Positions 1-9,232 are shown, numbered from the stretch's first letter. The stretch is DNA of 64,000 bases from Longitalea luteola (GCF_017356035.1 NZ_JAFIQX010000012.1:124001-188000); one strand, 5' to 3'. A program made the numbers and translations. Notes: generated from the sequence alone by a model not told the origin.

Positions 1-24
1 ATAAACTGATGGAATAGTCGCGGG

Positions 25-945
25 TTACACGAGCTGTTTGCGGTAATCAGCCGGGCTTTGGCTGGTGTGTTTCTTGAAATAATTGCTGAAATGCGAGGCT
101 TCGAGGAAACCCAGTCTGCCGGCAATTTCTTTAATGTTCAGCGTTTTGTCCTGCAGCAGCGCCTTGGCTTCAGCTATGGTCTTATCGGCGATCCACGCGG
201 TAATCGATTTGCCGGTTTTACTGGTAATAACGCTTGAGAGGTAATTCACGTGCAGGAATTGTTTATCGGCGTAATCCTGAACGCGTAGCTGGGTGTCGGT
301 CTTACCGCTGGCCAGATCGCGGAAATGTTGTTCCAGGTTTTGCTTGAAAGTTTTTACGATCTGGGAGCTGCGGTTGCCTTCATAAATAGGATTATAGTCC
401 TGGAAGAAGTACTCTTTGATCTTCAACAACAGCGTTACTACACAACTGCCGATGACCTTGTTCTTGTAAGGCGAATGGCTATGGTGTTCGCGGTAAATGA
501 ATGTATACAGTTCTTCAATGATAACAAATTGTTCTGGTGTCAATACCCGGGGCTCAACGGTTTCTGTAAGCAGGAAAGAGAATTCGCGGTAGATATCCGG
601 ATGTACCTGTTCTTTTAAATAGGATTCATTAAATACAAGCAGGCAGGTGTCTGTGACCTTATGCCATTCGAACCGCCGGAAATTACCCGGGTTGGTAAAA
701 TAAACAGTTCCGGGCACCATTGGAAAATTAAGATCGTCGATGGTGTAGTTTCCGAAGGCATCCTTGATGAAAAGGAAACTGAAAAAATTGGGGCGGAAAG
801 GAATGGAGGAAACAGGATATTCCTTGAAGAGATCTTGCAGGTAAAGGATCGAAAAGCCGGAGCTTTGATCGATAACGCTGTGTGATAACCCCATAAGGTC
901 GTACAGTTCGTTCAGTGTCTTAACTACAAGATTTTTGGTTGACAT
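25..945 (-). CDS. AraC-family transcriptional regulator
   Basis: Probable DNA-binding regulator of about 306 residues. The C-terminal third holds the two-helix-turn-helix AraC/XylS domain; its last part reads IKEIAGRLGFLEASHFSNYF followed by K-K-H-T-S-Q-S-P-A-D-Y-R, the family signature. The N-terminal part is a cupin-like sensor region with no recognisable ligand motif. I chose the ATG at 943-945 (MSTKNLVV), because the 20 extra residues of the longer frame look like untranslated leader. It lies downstream of an SDR oxidoreductase on the same strand, with a long inverted repeat between them. In Bacteroidota such AraC/SDR neighbours are common and the regulator often controls the oxidoreductase, but the target here is inferred only. 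Confidence 0.88.
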   Translation of the reverse strand: MSTKNLVVKTLNELYDLMGLSHSVIDQSSGFSILYLQDLFKEYPVSSIPFRPNFFSFLFIKDAFGNYTIDDLNFPMVPGTVYFTNPGNFRRFEWHKVTDTCLLVFNESYLKEQVHPDIYREFSFLLTETVEPRVLTPEQFVIIEELYTFIYREHHSHSPYKNKVIGSCVVTLLLKIKEYFFQDYNPIYEGNRSSQIVKTFKQNLEQHFRDLASGKTDTQLRVQDYADKQFLHVNYLSSVITSKTGKSITAWIADKTIAEAKALLQDKTLNIKEIAGRLGFLEASHFSNYFKKHTSQSPADYRKQLV

Positions 946-986
946 GGCCCGAATGTAGGGAATTAGTTGATAAGTTAACAAATATG

Positions 987-1044
987 CCTGTAAGGTACGC
1001 CACATGAGCCGGCGCAGCTATTATGATCAGGCGCACCTTACAGG
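987..1044. repeat. Long inverted repeat between SDR and AraC genes
   Basis: Two 15-base arms (987-1001 and 1030-1044) are complementary with one mismatch and enclose a 28-base loop. There is no T-run on either side, so it is not a canonical terminator. It sits 42 bases upstream of the AraC start codon and just past the SDR stop codon. It could be an RNA hairpin in the AraC leader, a processing or stability element, or an operator. Confidence 0.55.
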
Positions 1045-1056
1045 TTGGGCCGGGTG

Positions 1057-1809
1057 TTACTGCGTAGCACCGCCATTCACCAGTAAATGTTGTCCGTTTA
1101 CGAATGAGCTCAGGTCGCTGGCGAAGAACTCGGCAATATTGGCTACGTCTTCTACTTCAGCCAGTCGTTTCATGGGAGAACTTTCGATCAATGATTTTCT
1201 CAGTTCAGGATAGCTGTTAGGATCGGCAAAGATGCCGGAGTGATCTACCGCAAAAGGAATGATGGAGTTCACGGTAACGCCACGATGGCCGATCTCTTTT
1301 GACAGTACATCAACCAGGTATCGGGGAACGGTCTTGCTTCCGCCATATATGGCCATGCCGGGAATGGGGAAAGCAGTGGTACTGGAAGCAATGTAAATAA
1401 TGCGGCCATTGTTCTCCACGGTAAGAGCGGCTTGTTGCATGGTGAAATAAGCGCCTTTGGCGTTGATCGAAAACAGCCGGTCGAACTGTTCTTCGGTAAA
1501 TTCGGTAACCGGTGTTTCAACCATTTCAATACCGGCGTTGGCCACTACGATATCTATCTTCCCGAATGTTTTAATGGCTTCTGCAAACAGACGTTTAATA
1601 TCAGCCACTTTACTCACATCTGCCTGTACGGCGATCACCCGGGCGCCCATGGCGGTGATATTGGTTACTACTTCATCGGCCGAAGCTTTGTCGCGTGAAT
1701 AATTGATAACGATGTCGGCACCAAGCGCGGCATAACGTTCTGCGATGGCTTTGCCTAATCCTCTTGCTGACCCGGTAATTAAGGCCACTTTGTTTTTTAA
1801 GGAGTTCAT
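1057..1809 (-). CDS. SDR-family NAD(P)-dependent oxidoreductase
   Basis: Classical short-chain dehydrogenase/reductase of 250 residues, the usual family length. The cofactor motif TGSARGLG is at residues 13-20, NAG at 91-93, and the catalytic residues are N115, S142, Y155 and K159 (YGGSK). The C-terminal VNGQHLLVNGGATQ is typical of 3-oxoacyl-ACP-reductase-like members. The acidic and Ser-rich region after beta-2 (NYSRDKASADEV) suggests NADP preference, but this is weak. The substrate cannot be told from sequence. It is followed by the AraC regulator on the same strand. Confidence 0.9.
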   Translation of the reverse strand: MNSLKNKVALITGSARGLGKAIAERYAALGADIVINYSRDKASADEVVTNITAMGARVIAVQADVSKVADIKRLFAEAIKTFGKIDIVVANAGIEMVETPVTEFTEEQFDRLFSINAKGAYFTMQQAALTVENNGRIIYIASSTTAFPIPGMAIYGGSKTVPRYLVDVLSKEIGHRGVTVNSIIPFAVDHSGIFADPNSYPELRKSLIESSPMKRLAEVEDVANIAEFFASDLSSFVNGQHLLVNGGATQ

Positions 1810-1991
1810 AAGTTGTCGTTTTAATTGTTTGAGTTATTTGTTGAGTTTGTTTGTCGCTATTGACAACACAAAAATGGCTTATGAACGGCCCCCTGAACGT
1901 ACAAGGATTACAGCAAGCCTTACAAATTTCTAAGGTTGGTGAACCCGTGCGGAAAAGCACGTTATTGGCGGTTGTTTTAATGATATAAACA

Positions 1992-2024
1992 GAAAGCCCC
2001 TCCCGGTGTATCGGGAAGGGCTTC
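1992..2024 (-). terminator. Probable rho-independent terminator after SusD
   Basis: Arms 1992-2005 and 2012-2024 form a GC-rich stem with a short loop. The single mismatch becomes a G-U pair when read on the minus strand. On that strand the stem is followed by a T-rich stretch. It lies 24 bases past the susD stop codon, which fits the end of the SusC/SusD transcript. The plus strand also has a T-run after the stem. Confidence 0.6.
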
Positions 2025-2047
2025 TTTTTAGTTGCTCTTTATTATGT

Positions 2048-4030
2048 TTACTGATAGCCCGGATTTTGGTAGGCCGCTTTTTCTTCGGCAGTCAATTCCA
2101 TACGGTCCATCTGGTCTTGCGGTATAGGCCGCAGATAATGGGTAGGATTAATTGTACGTGTTACCAATTGTGGAGTATGATTTCCGTAAGCAGGGCCTGC
2201 AATTTCATAGGTACCGGCAAGTTCATTCCACTTTTGTGTACGAACAAGATCGAACCAGCGATGACCTTCGCCGAAATATTCCCGCGAACGTTCTGCGAGA
2301 ATATAATTGATATCTATGGTGGCCGGTGTAGCAGCTACCATGGCAGCGCTGTTATCTGCAATAAACGGCGCATTGTCCTTGTTGGAAAACTTCCACTTGC
2401 CTGCTCTGGCACGAATTACATTGATCAGGTCGCGGGCGCTTTTGCCAGCTGCCGGAGTAGCGCCTTTAACAGCCGCTTCAGCAGCTATGAAATACAGTTC
2501 GGAAAATTTGGCGATCTTGAACGGACGGGTGCTTGTGGCATTTGGCTGGCCCAGGCCTGCGCCATTATCGGTTCTGTATACGCCCAGTTTCCATAAATTA
2601 GGAAATACAATCCTGCTGATGGCGCGGGGCGTGATCACCCAATCTGCCCTGCCGGTTATCTGGCCGGCGCCAATATTATTGGCAGCAGGTTTATCGGCAA
2701 AAGTAGCTCCGGAAGGATAGGTGATAGCAGGCGCCAGTGATTCATCCTCAAGGAAGGTTAGTATGGGCTGCCCCGGCGTTACTGGTAATCCGTTCGCATT
2801 GTACAAGGTGGCATTCGTTGTGCCTCCTTTTGGCCAGTTACCTCTGAAGACGGTAGTGAAAGTACCGTCATACCGAGAGTCGAGCGTTTTATCGGCAAAG
2901 GTGTTCGTAATAGCTCCGATAGTTGGCGCCATACGGGTGTAAGGCCGTCCCAAAGGCTGGGCCGCTTCGCGCTGTACAGAACTAATGCCGGCGCCGGTAC
3001 CGGTAGCATCTGGTGAGCTTCTGATTACCGTATAGTTAAAGGTTACCATCCAGGTGGCGGAGTTTCTGCCATTGCCGGCCTCTGAATCAAAGCAGGCAAG
3101 ACAAGCTCCGTTATAAAACTCGCTTTCCTGCGTATGATCGGCATACAGTAACATTTCCTTGTTGCGGTCATTACCTCCTACATGAAGGTCGTAGAATGTA
3201 TTCTCAAGGCCATAAGGACCTGGGTTCTCTATCGCTTGAACAGCTATGTCATAGGCTTTTTGAAAGTACCATTGTGCATTTTGACCATCGGGGTCAGTCC
3301 TACTGGTTAACGGGTAGGTTGGAATGTTATTCGGATTCTGCAGCCACCAGCCATACGTTAAATACGCTTTTGCCAGGTAAAGCCGTGCCACTGTTTTTGT
3401 AACGCCACCGGTTACCCGGGGTACAGCCGGCAACTCATCAATTGCCTGCAGCAGATCGGGGAATATAGCTTTCGTATATACTTCAGGCACGGTGTTGCGC
3501 ACAGATTTCCTTGAAGGCGCTGTATTGAATTTCAATTCACCTGCACCCAGATCCAAAGGCACGCCGCCAAACGTTTGCACCAACAGGAAATAATCGAAGG
3601 CGCGGAAAAACCTGGCTTCAGCGATCAGCGAAGCGGGGAAGCCACCCACAGCAGTGGCATTCTCGATGATACCACTGGCGGTATTGATGTTTGAAAAGGC
3701 GGTTCCCCATAATACATCTGAGCGGCTGCTGGCTGGTGTTAGATTTCCAACACCGCTCAGATCCGCATCCTTGAAGTTGGCATCAGCCGACTGGGCCCAG
3801 GTATATTCATCGGTACCGGTCTCCAGCGTATTATAAAAATAGGGCTGTCCGTATATAAAGCGAAGGTGGGCATATTGTGATGTTATACCGCCCTGCACGC
3901 CTTTTTCAGTTTTAAAGAAATTGGGATCATAAAAGCTGCGCGGCTCTTCCTCCAATACTTTTTTACACCTTGAAAATAACAGCATGGTACATGCTGATAA
4001 TACAAGTGATTTTATAAGCAGATGTTTCAT
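2048..4030 (-). CDS. SusD/RagB-family nutrient-binding outer-membrane lipoprotein
   Basis: Surface lipoprotein of 660 residues that pairs with the SusC-type receptor encoded 13 bases upstream. The N-terminus has a hydrophobic segment ending at C22 (LLFSRC), a slightly unusual lipobox with Arg before Cys. Family hallmarks are ARFFRAFDYFLLVQTFGGVP near residue 145, the TPR-like helices, GEGHRWFDLVRT near the C-terminus, and the terminal LRPIPQDQMDRM. It is longer than average because of an extended middle region (about residues 300-470). No glycoside hydrolase or other polysaccharide-degrading gene accompanies it, so the ligand is unknown. It could be an oligosaccharide, glycoconjugate or peptide. 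Confidence 0.93.
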   Translation of the reverse strand: MKHLLIKSLVLSACTMLLFSRCKKVLEEEPRSFYDPNFFKTEKGVQGGITSQYAHLRFIYGQPYFYNTLETGTDEYTWAQSADANFKDADLSGVGNLTPASSRSDVLWGTAFSNINTASGIIENATAVGGFPASLIAEARFFRAFDYFLLVQTFGGVPLDLGAGELKFNTAPSRKSVRNTVPEVYTKAIFPDLLQAIDELPAVPRVTGGVTKTVARLYLAKAYLTYGWWLQNPNNIPTYPLTSRTDPDGQNAQWYFQKAYDIAVQAIENPGPYGLENTFYDLHVGGNDRNKEMLLYADHTQESEFYNGACLACFDSEAGNGRNSATWMVTFNYTVIRSSPDATGTGAGISSVQREAAQPLGRPYTRMAPTIGAITNTFADKTLDSRYDGTFTTVFRGNWPKGGTTNATLYNANGLPVTPGQPILTFLEDESLAPAITYPSGATFADKPAANNIGAGQITGRADWVITPRAISRIVFPNLWKLGVYRTDNGAGLGQPNATSTRPFKIAKFSELYFIAAEAAVKGATPAAGKSARDLINVIRARAGKWKFSNKDNAPFIADNSAAMVAATPATIDINYILAERSREYFGEGHRWFDLVRTQKWNELAGTYEIAGPAYGNHTPQLVTRTINPTHYLRPIPQDQMDRMELTAEEKAAYQNPGYQ

Positions 4031-4043
4031 AATACTAAATGAT

Positions 4044-7000
4044 TTAAAATGTCAAATTAACGCCAACAATATAATTCCGGGTCGATGGGCTGTTATAGCC
4101 GACAGTAAGGATGCGCCTGAGCAGATTCGGATTGGAGCTGATAGCTCCTGTTGAAGAAACATTCTCGTTACCGAACGAGTTGGTTTCAGGATCGAGCCCT
4201 GATTCTTTGTGAAACGGCGAGAACATGACAAATGGGTTTTGCGCGGTAAAGTACATGCGCATTTTAAGACCCGAATTTTTCATCAGGCGCTGGTTGAAGT
4301 CATAGCCCAATGTGATGGTGCGTATTTTCAAGAAAGAGCCATCAAAGTAACTGAGCGTGCTGCCATACTTGGGGTTATCACTGCTGACAATACCGCCGGG
4401 TTTAGGATACTTTGCACCTGTATTCTCCGGTGTCCAGTAATCTACATCGATATTGTTGCGGCGGCCGCTCAACAAATTAAGATAACCGCTTGAACCATGT
4501 ATGGTGCTGAAAAGTATGCCCCCCTTTCTGAAAAAACCTACAACACCCAAATCGAACCCTTTATATGAAACACGGGTATTGAAGCCGCCCTGAAAATCAG
4601 GGTCCACATCCAGCACCTGTCTGTCAGCCGGTCCAATGGCCCGCTCGGGTGTACCGTCTGATTTATACCCGCCAGTATATTTCACTTTGATCATCCCCAC
4701 ATTTCCACCCGGCTCCAGCGTGGTTAAATAGGGATCGTCTTTTTGCCACAAGCCCTCTCTCTCGTAATCGTATATAGCATTGATATTGTGGCCTACAAAC
4801 CACCAGTTGCCTTCATCACGGCTTTGTCCGGAAGCAAGGGATACCAGTTTGTTGTTATTTACAAAGAAATTAACGCCCGCGTCCCAGGTAAAGCCATTCA
4901 CATTGTCGAGGATCGTACCATTCAAACCAAGTTCGAAACCTTTGTTTTCCGTTGCTCCAATATTGGCTGTATAGCTGGTAACCCCCGAAGTTGGCGGCAG
5001 GTCGAGGCCGAGCAAAATGTCTTCGGTCTTTGTAATATAATATTCGATCGTACCTGACAAACGATTTTTGAGTATGCTGAAGTCAACTCCAACATTCCAG
5101 GTCTTGGAGAACTCCCATCCTAAATTGGCGTTGGGCAATTGAGATACATACAGGCCGGTGGCGTAATTGGTGGGACCAAAATTGTAGGGTCTTGTGTCCA
5201 GTCGTCCCAGGGTTGCATAGGGGTTGATCGCCTGGTTAGAGGTTTGGCCAAAACCTGCCCGCAATTTCAAATTATCGAATACGGGAAGGCCCTGCATGAA
5301 CGATTCATTCGTCAGGTTCCAACCCACAGAGATCGCCGGATAGGTATGCCATTGATGTCCCGGCGCCAACCTTGAGGATGCATCCGAACGCACCGTAGCC
5401 GAGATCATATAACGGCTGTCGTAAGAATACATCACACGTCCCATTACCGACTGAAGTCCCCATAACTGGTACTCCTGGTTAGCAGGGTCTATAGTTATCT
5501 GTCCTGCGGCCTGACCGATGTTATAGAATTGAAAGTCATCGGCCTGGATGTCACGGGCCGCCATATTCGATCTGTTGTATTTATTCTGTTCTACAGAATA
5601 CAGGGCCACCGCATTAAAGGTATGTTTGCCAATTGTGCGGTCGAATGTAAGCAGGTTTTCCAGTGTGTAGTGAACGGTATTCCTGTTATCAACAGAAGCA
5701 GAGGAAGCCGTATTCGGGTTTAGCGCATCGCCTACTCCTGCGCCGGTATAGGCGCCATTATGTGTTTGGATATAATCGAGCCCCAGGTTCACTCTGTATT
5801 TCAACCCATTCAGGAAAGGCGCTTTCACTTCGCCATAAATAGCATTGTAGGTAGCGAAGCCGCGGGTTTCATTCAACCACTGGTCATTGTCCCTTAAGTT
5901 CTTTACAACGTCTTTCGTATAAACGAACTGGTTATCGGCTATCATGCGTATGCCCCTTCTCAAACTTCCGTCGGGGTTGTACGGGGAAGAAATAGGCGTC
6001 ATGCTTAAAGTATTATAAAGGCCTACCTGGCTTCCTTCAGTTTGATTGTAGTTGGTATTGGTAGTAACGCCGAAACGGAAGAGTTTGCCCACCTGTTGGT
6101 CTATTGAACCGCGCAGTGAGTACCGTTTATATTGCTGGGTAGGCACCACACCCTGGTTCAGGTAGTAACCGCCGCCGAAATTGTAACTGCCCGTTTCAGT
6201 ACCTCCTGAAAGACTGATATTGTGGTCGGTTACGATGCCTGTTTGATAGAACAGGTCCTGCCAGTCGGTATTGATGCTGTCTGCCTCATCTTGTCCGTTC
6301 GTATATTGACCGGCCGCTTTACGCAGTGCAACAAACTTGGGCCCGTCCATCATGGGATATTTGGCAAACACTTTTTGTGCGCCAACATAGCCGCTGTAAT
6401 TGATGCGGGGCTTTCTGTTCCTGCCGCCTTTATCGGTAGTAACCAATATAACGCCATTGGCGCCGCGCGAACCGTAAATGGCCGTAGCGGAAGCATCTTT
6501 CAATACATCGACGCTTTTAATATCGTTAGGGTTGATATCGGCCAAAGACCCAATGAAGGGAATACCATCCAGTACGATCAACGGGTTGTTGTCGGCACTG
6601 AGTGAGCGGGTACCCCGGATCCTGATCTGCATGGTGGCTCCCGGGCGGGTGGAAGTCTGCGCAATATCCACCCCGGGTAAACGCCCTTGCAGCGCCTGTG
6701 AGATATTGGGTGATGGCACTTCGCGCATTTTTTCCCCACCCATGGAAGCAACCGAACCGGTCACCGCTTCTTTACGTTGAGTACCATAACCTACCACTAC
6801 CACTTCCCCGAGATCGGTTGATGAAGGCGAAAGCTGAATATCAATTGTGGTTTCATCACCTACCGTAACTTCTTTCGTAGCATAAGTGACGCTTGAAACA
6901 ACCAGAATGGAACCTTTGGCTGCGGGAATTGAATAACTGCCGTCAACCCCGCTGTTAGCGCCTACAGCGCTTCCTTTAACACTTATTGAAGCGCCGGCAA

Positions 7001-7169
7001 CAGGCTCTCCCGACGTGTTTGTGATCTTTCCTCTGACAGTATTTTGAGCATACGCTGCTGCTCCGGTGAAACAGCTTAGGAAAACAAGCAGCGTCATCGC
7101 AAGCACTTTTTCCCATAACAACCTTTGCAGGCTGATCTTTTTTGGGTGTTCAATTTTATTCATATTCAT
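4044..7169 (-). CDS. SusC/RagA-family TonB-linked outer-membrane receptor
   Basis: TonB-dependent transporter of about 1041 residues. In order: signal peptide ending AAAYAQ, a CarboxypepD_reg-like beta-sandwich (VRGKITNTSGEPVAGASISV), the plug domain introduced by VVVGYGTQRKEAVTGSVASM, a 22-strand barrel region, and a C-terminus ending NYIVGVNLTF with terminal Phe. The start at 7169 (MNMNKIEHPKK) gives a normal signal peptide; an ATG two codons later is also possible. It forms a two-gene unit with SusD. Two LacI-type operator-like palindromes lie about 310 and 435 bases upstream, so sugar-responsive repression or activation is plausible. No regulator gene is adjacent. Confidence 0.94.
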   Translation of the reverse strand: MNMNKIEHPKKISLQRLLWEKVLAMTLLVFLSCFTGAAAYAQNTVRGKITNTSGEPVAGASISVKGSAVGANSGVDGSYSIPAAKGSILVVSSVTYATKEVTVGDETTIDIQLSPSSTDLGEVVVVGYGTQRKEAVTGSVASMGGEKMREVPSPNISQALQGRLPGVDIAQTSTRPGATMQIRIRGTRSLSADNNPLIVLDGIPFIGSLADINPNDIKSVDVLKDASATAIYGSRGANGVILVTTDKGGRNRKPRINYSGYVGAQKVFAKYPMMDGPKFVALRKAAGQYTNGQDEADSINTDWQDLFYQTGIVTDHNISLSGGTETGSYNFGGGYYLNQGVVPTQQYKRYSLRGSIDQQVGKLFRFGVTTNTNYNQTEGSQVGLYNTLSMTPISSPYNPDGSLRRGIRMIADNQFVYTKDVVKNLRDNDQWLNETRGFATYNAIYGEVKAPFLNGLKYRVNLGLDYIQTHNGAYTGAGVGDALNPNTASSASVDNRNTVHYTLENLLTFDRTIGKHTFNAVALYSVEQNKYNRSNMAARDIQADDFQFYNIGQAAGQITIDPANQEYQLWGLQSVMGRVMYSYDSRYMISATVRSDASSRLAPGHQWHTYPAISVGWNLTNESFMQGLPVFDNLKLRAGFGQTSNQAINPYATLGRLDTRPYNFGPTNYATGLYVSQLPNANLGWEFSKTWNVGVDFSILKNRLSGTIEYYITKTEDILLGLDLPPTSGVTSYTANIGATENKGFELGLNGTILDNVNGFTWDAGVNFFVNNNKLVSLASGQSRDEGNWWFVGHNINAIYDYEREGLWQKDDPYLTTLEPGGNVGMIKVKYTGGYKSDGTPERAIGPADRQVLDVDPDFQGGFNTRVSYKGFDLGVVGFFRKGGILFSTIHGSSGYLNLLSGRRNNIDVDYWTPENTGAKYPKPGGIVSSDNPKYGSTLSYFDGSFLKIRTITLGYDFNQRLMKNSGLKMRMYFTAQNPFVMFSPFHKESGLDPETNSFGNENVSSTGAISSNPNLLRRILTVGYNSPSTRNYIVGVNLTF

Positions 7170-7480
7170 CGTTTTGATTATAAACAGTTTGTTTTTTATT
7201 GATAAGGCCAGGCGCAGTAACCAGGGCATGCCCGGCCGGTATGTTGTGAACAATTGTTTTAATTGCGATAGTTATAAAGGATGGATCCGGGTATACGGTA
7301 CGGCGCGGGCTAATGGATAAATTATCCGGGAACCACGCAGGCGGAGAAAATGTAATAGATAAAGTGTCTGAAGTATAAGCAGTTAGGATGTTGCATACGG
7401 CAATTTTTAAAAAAAATTCAATCGTTTGGCCCCACGAATCTGAGCGTCTTGCAAAACGAATTTAGGAAAAAAAGCAAAAA

Positions 7481-7498
7481 AATGAAACCGATTACATT
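7481..7498. promoter_or_regulatory. LacI/GalR-type operator-like palindrome 1
   Basis: AATGAAACCGATTACATT is an imperfect palindrome centred on CG; 14 of 18 positions agree with its own reverse complement. The shape (AA-C-CG-x-TT core) matches sites bound by LacI-family sugar regulators. The core AACCGATTACA recurs at 7604-7621. Position upstream of susC supports a regulatory role. Confidence 0.4.
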
Positions 7499-7603
7499 TT
7501 TTTAATCAAAAAAGCCGGTAATTCTGCCTGCAAAGGCAGCTGCAGGTACCCGTTCGCTATGTATTTATCAATACGAATCTGGTTTTGTTGCTTTTTATAG
7601 GCT

Positions 7604-7621
7604 GTAGCAACCGATTACAAA
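7604..7621. promoter_or_regulatory. LacI/GalR-type operator-like palindrome 2
   Basis: GTAGCAACCGATTACAAA shares the 10-base core AACCGATTAC with the site at 7481, 123 bases away. Paired operators at this distance would allow DNA looping. The regulator is not encoded in this window. Confidence 0.38.
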
Positions 7622-7902
7622 AAGTTCTCGTTGTGGACTGTAAATCGCCATTTCAGTGGAAGGACACCTTCATTTTACAAAGTGGCGGAGCTTGAGCTGG
7701 TTCCTGGTGCTCATTATTTCATCTGTCGTCAGGCTGGTTCGGGCAGGGTAAATAAGCAGCAAATCTCTTTTGAAGGGGTCGGGTCGGCAGGTTTTGGCAT
7801 TGAATTAATACCTGAACCATCGGCTGCTTCATGATGTTCACACGCTGGCTGATAAAAAGAAAGCATCCGCATGCCGGGCGCTTTTTTTGATCGCTGGGCT
7901 GG

Positions 7903-8166
7903 CTATCTGTCGAGAATAATCACTTTATCGTTCAATGTGGCGTCAATCCGCATTTCGCATGACAGCCCGAATTTTGGTGATCCGTTGCTGTCCATAATAA
8001 ATACACCGCAGGTTCCGCAACACCCGCCGCCGTAACATACACCAAAACACCTCACTGGAAAATGATCGGAAATAAGGCACATAAGGGAGTCGTATTCATC
8101 CTCATAGGTGTGAAACTGATACAGTCTTTTGTTATAATGCAGGGAGATTACGATCATTTGATGCAC
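7903..8166 (-). CDS. Small [2Fe-2S] ferredoxin-like protein
   Basis: An 87-residue (or 84, if the fourth codon ATG at 8157 is used) soluble protein with a beta-grasp ferredoxin pattern. An N-terminal strand and acidic helix (YHTYEDEYDSLM-like) precede a glycine/cysteine-rich loop, CFGVCYGGGCCGTCGV, at about residues 40-55, and a final Cys in GLSCEMR. The CGTC plus distal Cys fits plant-type or xanthine-dehydrogenase-type [2Fe-2S] binding. The loop carries two adjacent Cys and one residue more than the usual C-x4-C-x2-C, so the exact ligands are uncertain. No partner reductase or oxidase gene is next to it. Family assignment rests on motif only. Confidence 0.7.
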   Translation of the reverse strand: MHQMIVISLHYNKRLYQFHTYEDEYDSLMCLISDHFPVRCFGVCYGGGCCGTCGVFIMDSNGSPKFGLSCEMRIDATLNDKVIILDR

Positions 8167-8174
8167 TAAGTACT

Positions 8175-8182
8175 CAAAATTA
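8175..8182 (-). promoter_or_regulatory. Bacteroidetes -7 box for the [2Fe-2S] gene
   Basis: TAATTTTG on the minus strand matches TAnnTTTG and ends 9 bases before the first ATG (8166). No good -33 element is seen at the usual distance, so this is tentative. Confidence 0.35.
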
Positions 8183-8250
8183 AATAATAACTATTGACCC
8201 GATTTGATTTTGCAGCAACAGCCTGGAAAAGAAGCGGCTTTTCCGCCTAC

Positions 8251-8280
8251 TTGACCCGTTGATCAAATTTAGTATCTTTG
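8251..8280 (+). promoter_or_regulatory. Bacteroidetes-type promoter
   Basis: TTG at 8251-8253, a 19-base spacer, then TATCTTTG at 8273-8280, an exact TAnnTTTG -7 box. Transcription would start near 8287 on the plus strand. It may drive the three-gene unit starting at 8774, through a leader of almost 500 bases, or an unrecognised small gene. Confidence 0.5.
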
Positions 8281-8773
8281 GTATCAGGTAATACAGCGTA
8301 ACAGCGAATGCTGCCTGCTTATTAACTATTATTTGACAGAATTGACTAAAGTTTTCATTAATTTTATTTCAATGCGAGGTATATCTGAAAATATGGTTTT
8401 TGTTCATCGTGTTGAGCACCTGGTGCTTGATATGACAAATTCGTTTACAGATTCCTTCACCGAATTCTATCCTTTCTGTACAAGATTGTTTTACATTTCC
8501 AATTTTAAGGACTTTAGCTCCTCCCTCTCAGGCCAGACATCCGCAGGCCTGATCTAGCAGACTTCTGCCGACAATCACAATCAATTAACGGGGCCGATCT
8601 GTCTCTATCCGGGTTGGTCGTTTTTGAAATGCTATCCTTCGTCAACTGGCTTTTATGCATTGCCATGCCGCTTTGCTGAGAGCCGCGTGCACCCTGGTAG
8701 TTTTTATTCATTTATGGCAACTGGCTTATCGGGTATACCATAAGCTTATGCTTTTGCACTTATTCTTATCAAC
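8281..8773. other. Untranslated leader or unrecognised small gene
   Basis: Region of just under 500 bases after a good promoter. An open frame at 8333-8557 (TTG start; first ATG at 8372) would give up to 74 residues of non-repetitive sequence with several aromatic residues, but I recognise no family. It may be a small gene, a gene remnant or a long leader. Nothing else stands out. Confidence 0.3.
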
Positions 8774-9232
8774 ATGAGCAATTGGAAAACAGCGTTTGCG
8801 AAAAGCAAATACCTGGAACTCAGTGAGCATGGATCAAGATTGAATTTATCGTTTACCAGCCATCTGATAACTGGCAATGCTATCATTGGGCTCGACGGCA
8901 TAAAGAACTGTTTATTTGTGCTGGATACGAGCCACGGGGTAACACGTTCTTATGTAATTGATCTGAATAAAGTTCATGCCGTATCTGTTATAAAAACGTA
9001 CCGCAATATAGAACATGATGAGCTGAAGAATAGAAGTATAACAGAGTTCCTGGAAAGAATAGCCCTGCAGTTTCACTTCAGTGATACGAACGATACCATT
9101 GTTTTACCCTTTTATGATTGTAATGCAGATCAGGAAAAAGATCGTCAGCAGTTGGAGTTGAATGCGGAAAACTGGCAAAAGATGCTTTCCAAGATGTCAG
9201 GGTCACGATCGGATAAACATGTTGGAAGATGA
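8774..9232 (+). CDS. Conserved-looking protein of unknown function
   Basis: Cytoplasmic protein of 152 residues without signal peptide or membrane segment. The first two thirds alternate hydrophobic and polar residues as in a beta-rich fold (IIGLDGIKNCLFVLD, SYVIDLNKVHAVSVIK). The end is an acidic, Gln-rich amphipathic helix (QEKDRQQLELNAENWQKML). I do not recognise a family. It is the first gene of a tight plus-strand unit with the glutamate-synthase-like gene 63 bases downstream and the Rnk-like gene, so a shared role is possible but unproven. Confidence 0.65.
   Translation: MSNWKTAFAKSKYLELSEHGSRLNLSFTSHLITGNAIIGLDGIKNCLFVLDTSHGVTRSYVIDLNKVHAVSVIKTYRNIEHDELKNRSITEFLERIALQFHFSDTNDTIVLPFYDCNADQEKDRQQLELNAENWQKMLSKMSGSRSDKHVGR

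Larger units (their letters stand above)
7170..7902. other. Long upstream region of susC, no convincing gene
   Basis: Just over 700 bases between the SusC start and the small [2Fe-2S] gene. It holds an AT-rich stretch around 7400-7500 and two related 18-base palindromes described separately. A 67-codon open frame at 7631-7834 has no recognisable features and I do not accept it as a gene. No clear -33/-7 promoter pair was found for susC. Confidence 0.5.

Noticed and set aside
7631-7834. Possible 67-residue gene upstream of susC
   Set aside because: No recognisable features, no promoter or ribosome-binding site, and it lies in a regulatory-looking region.
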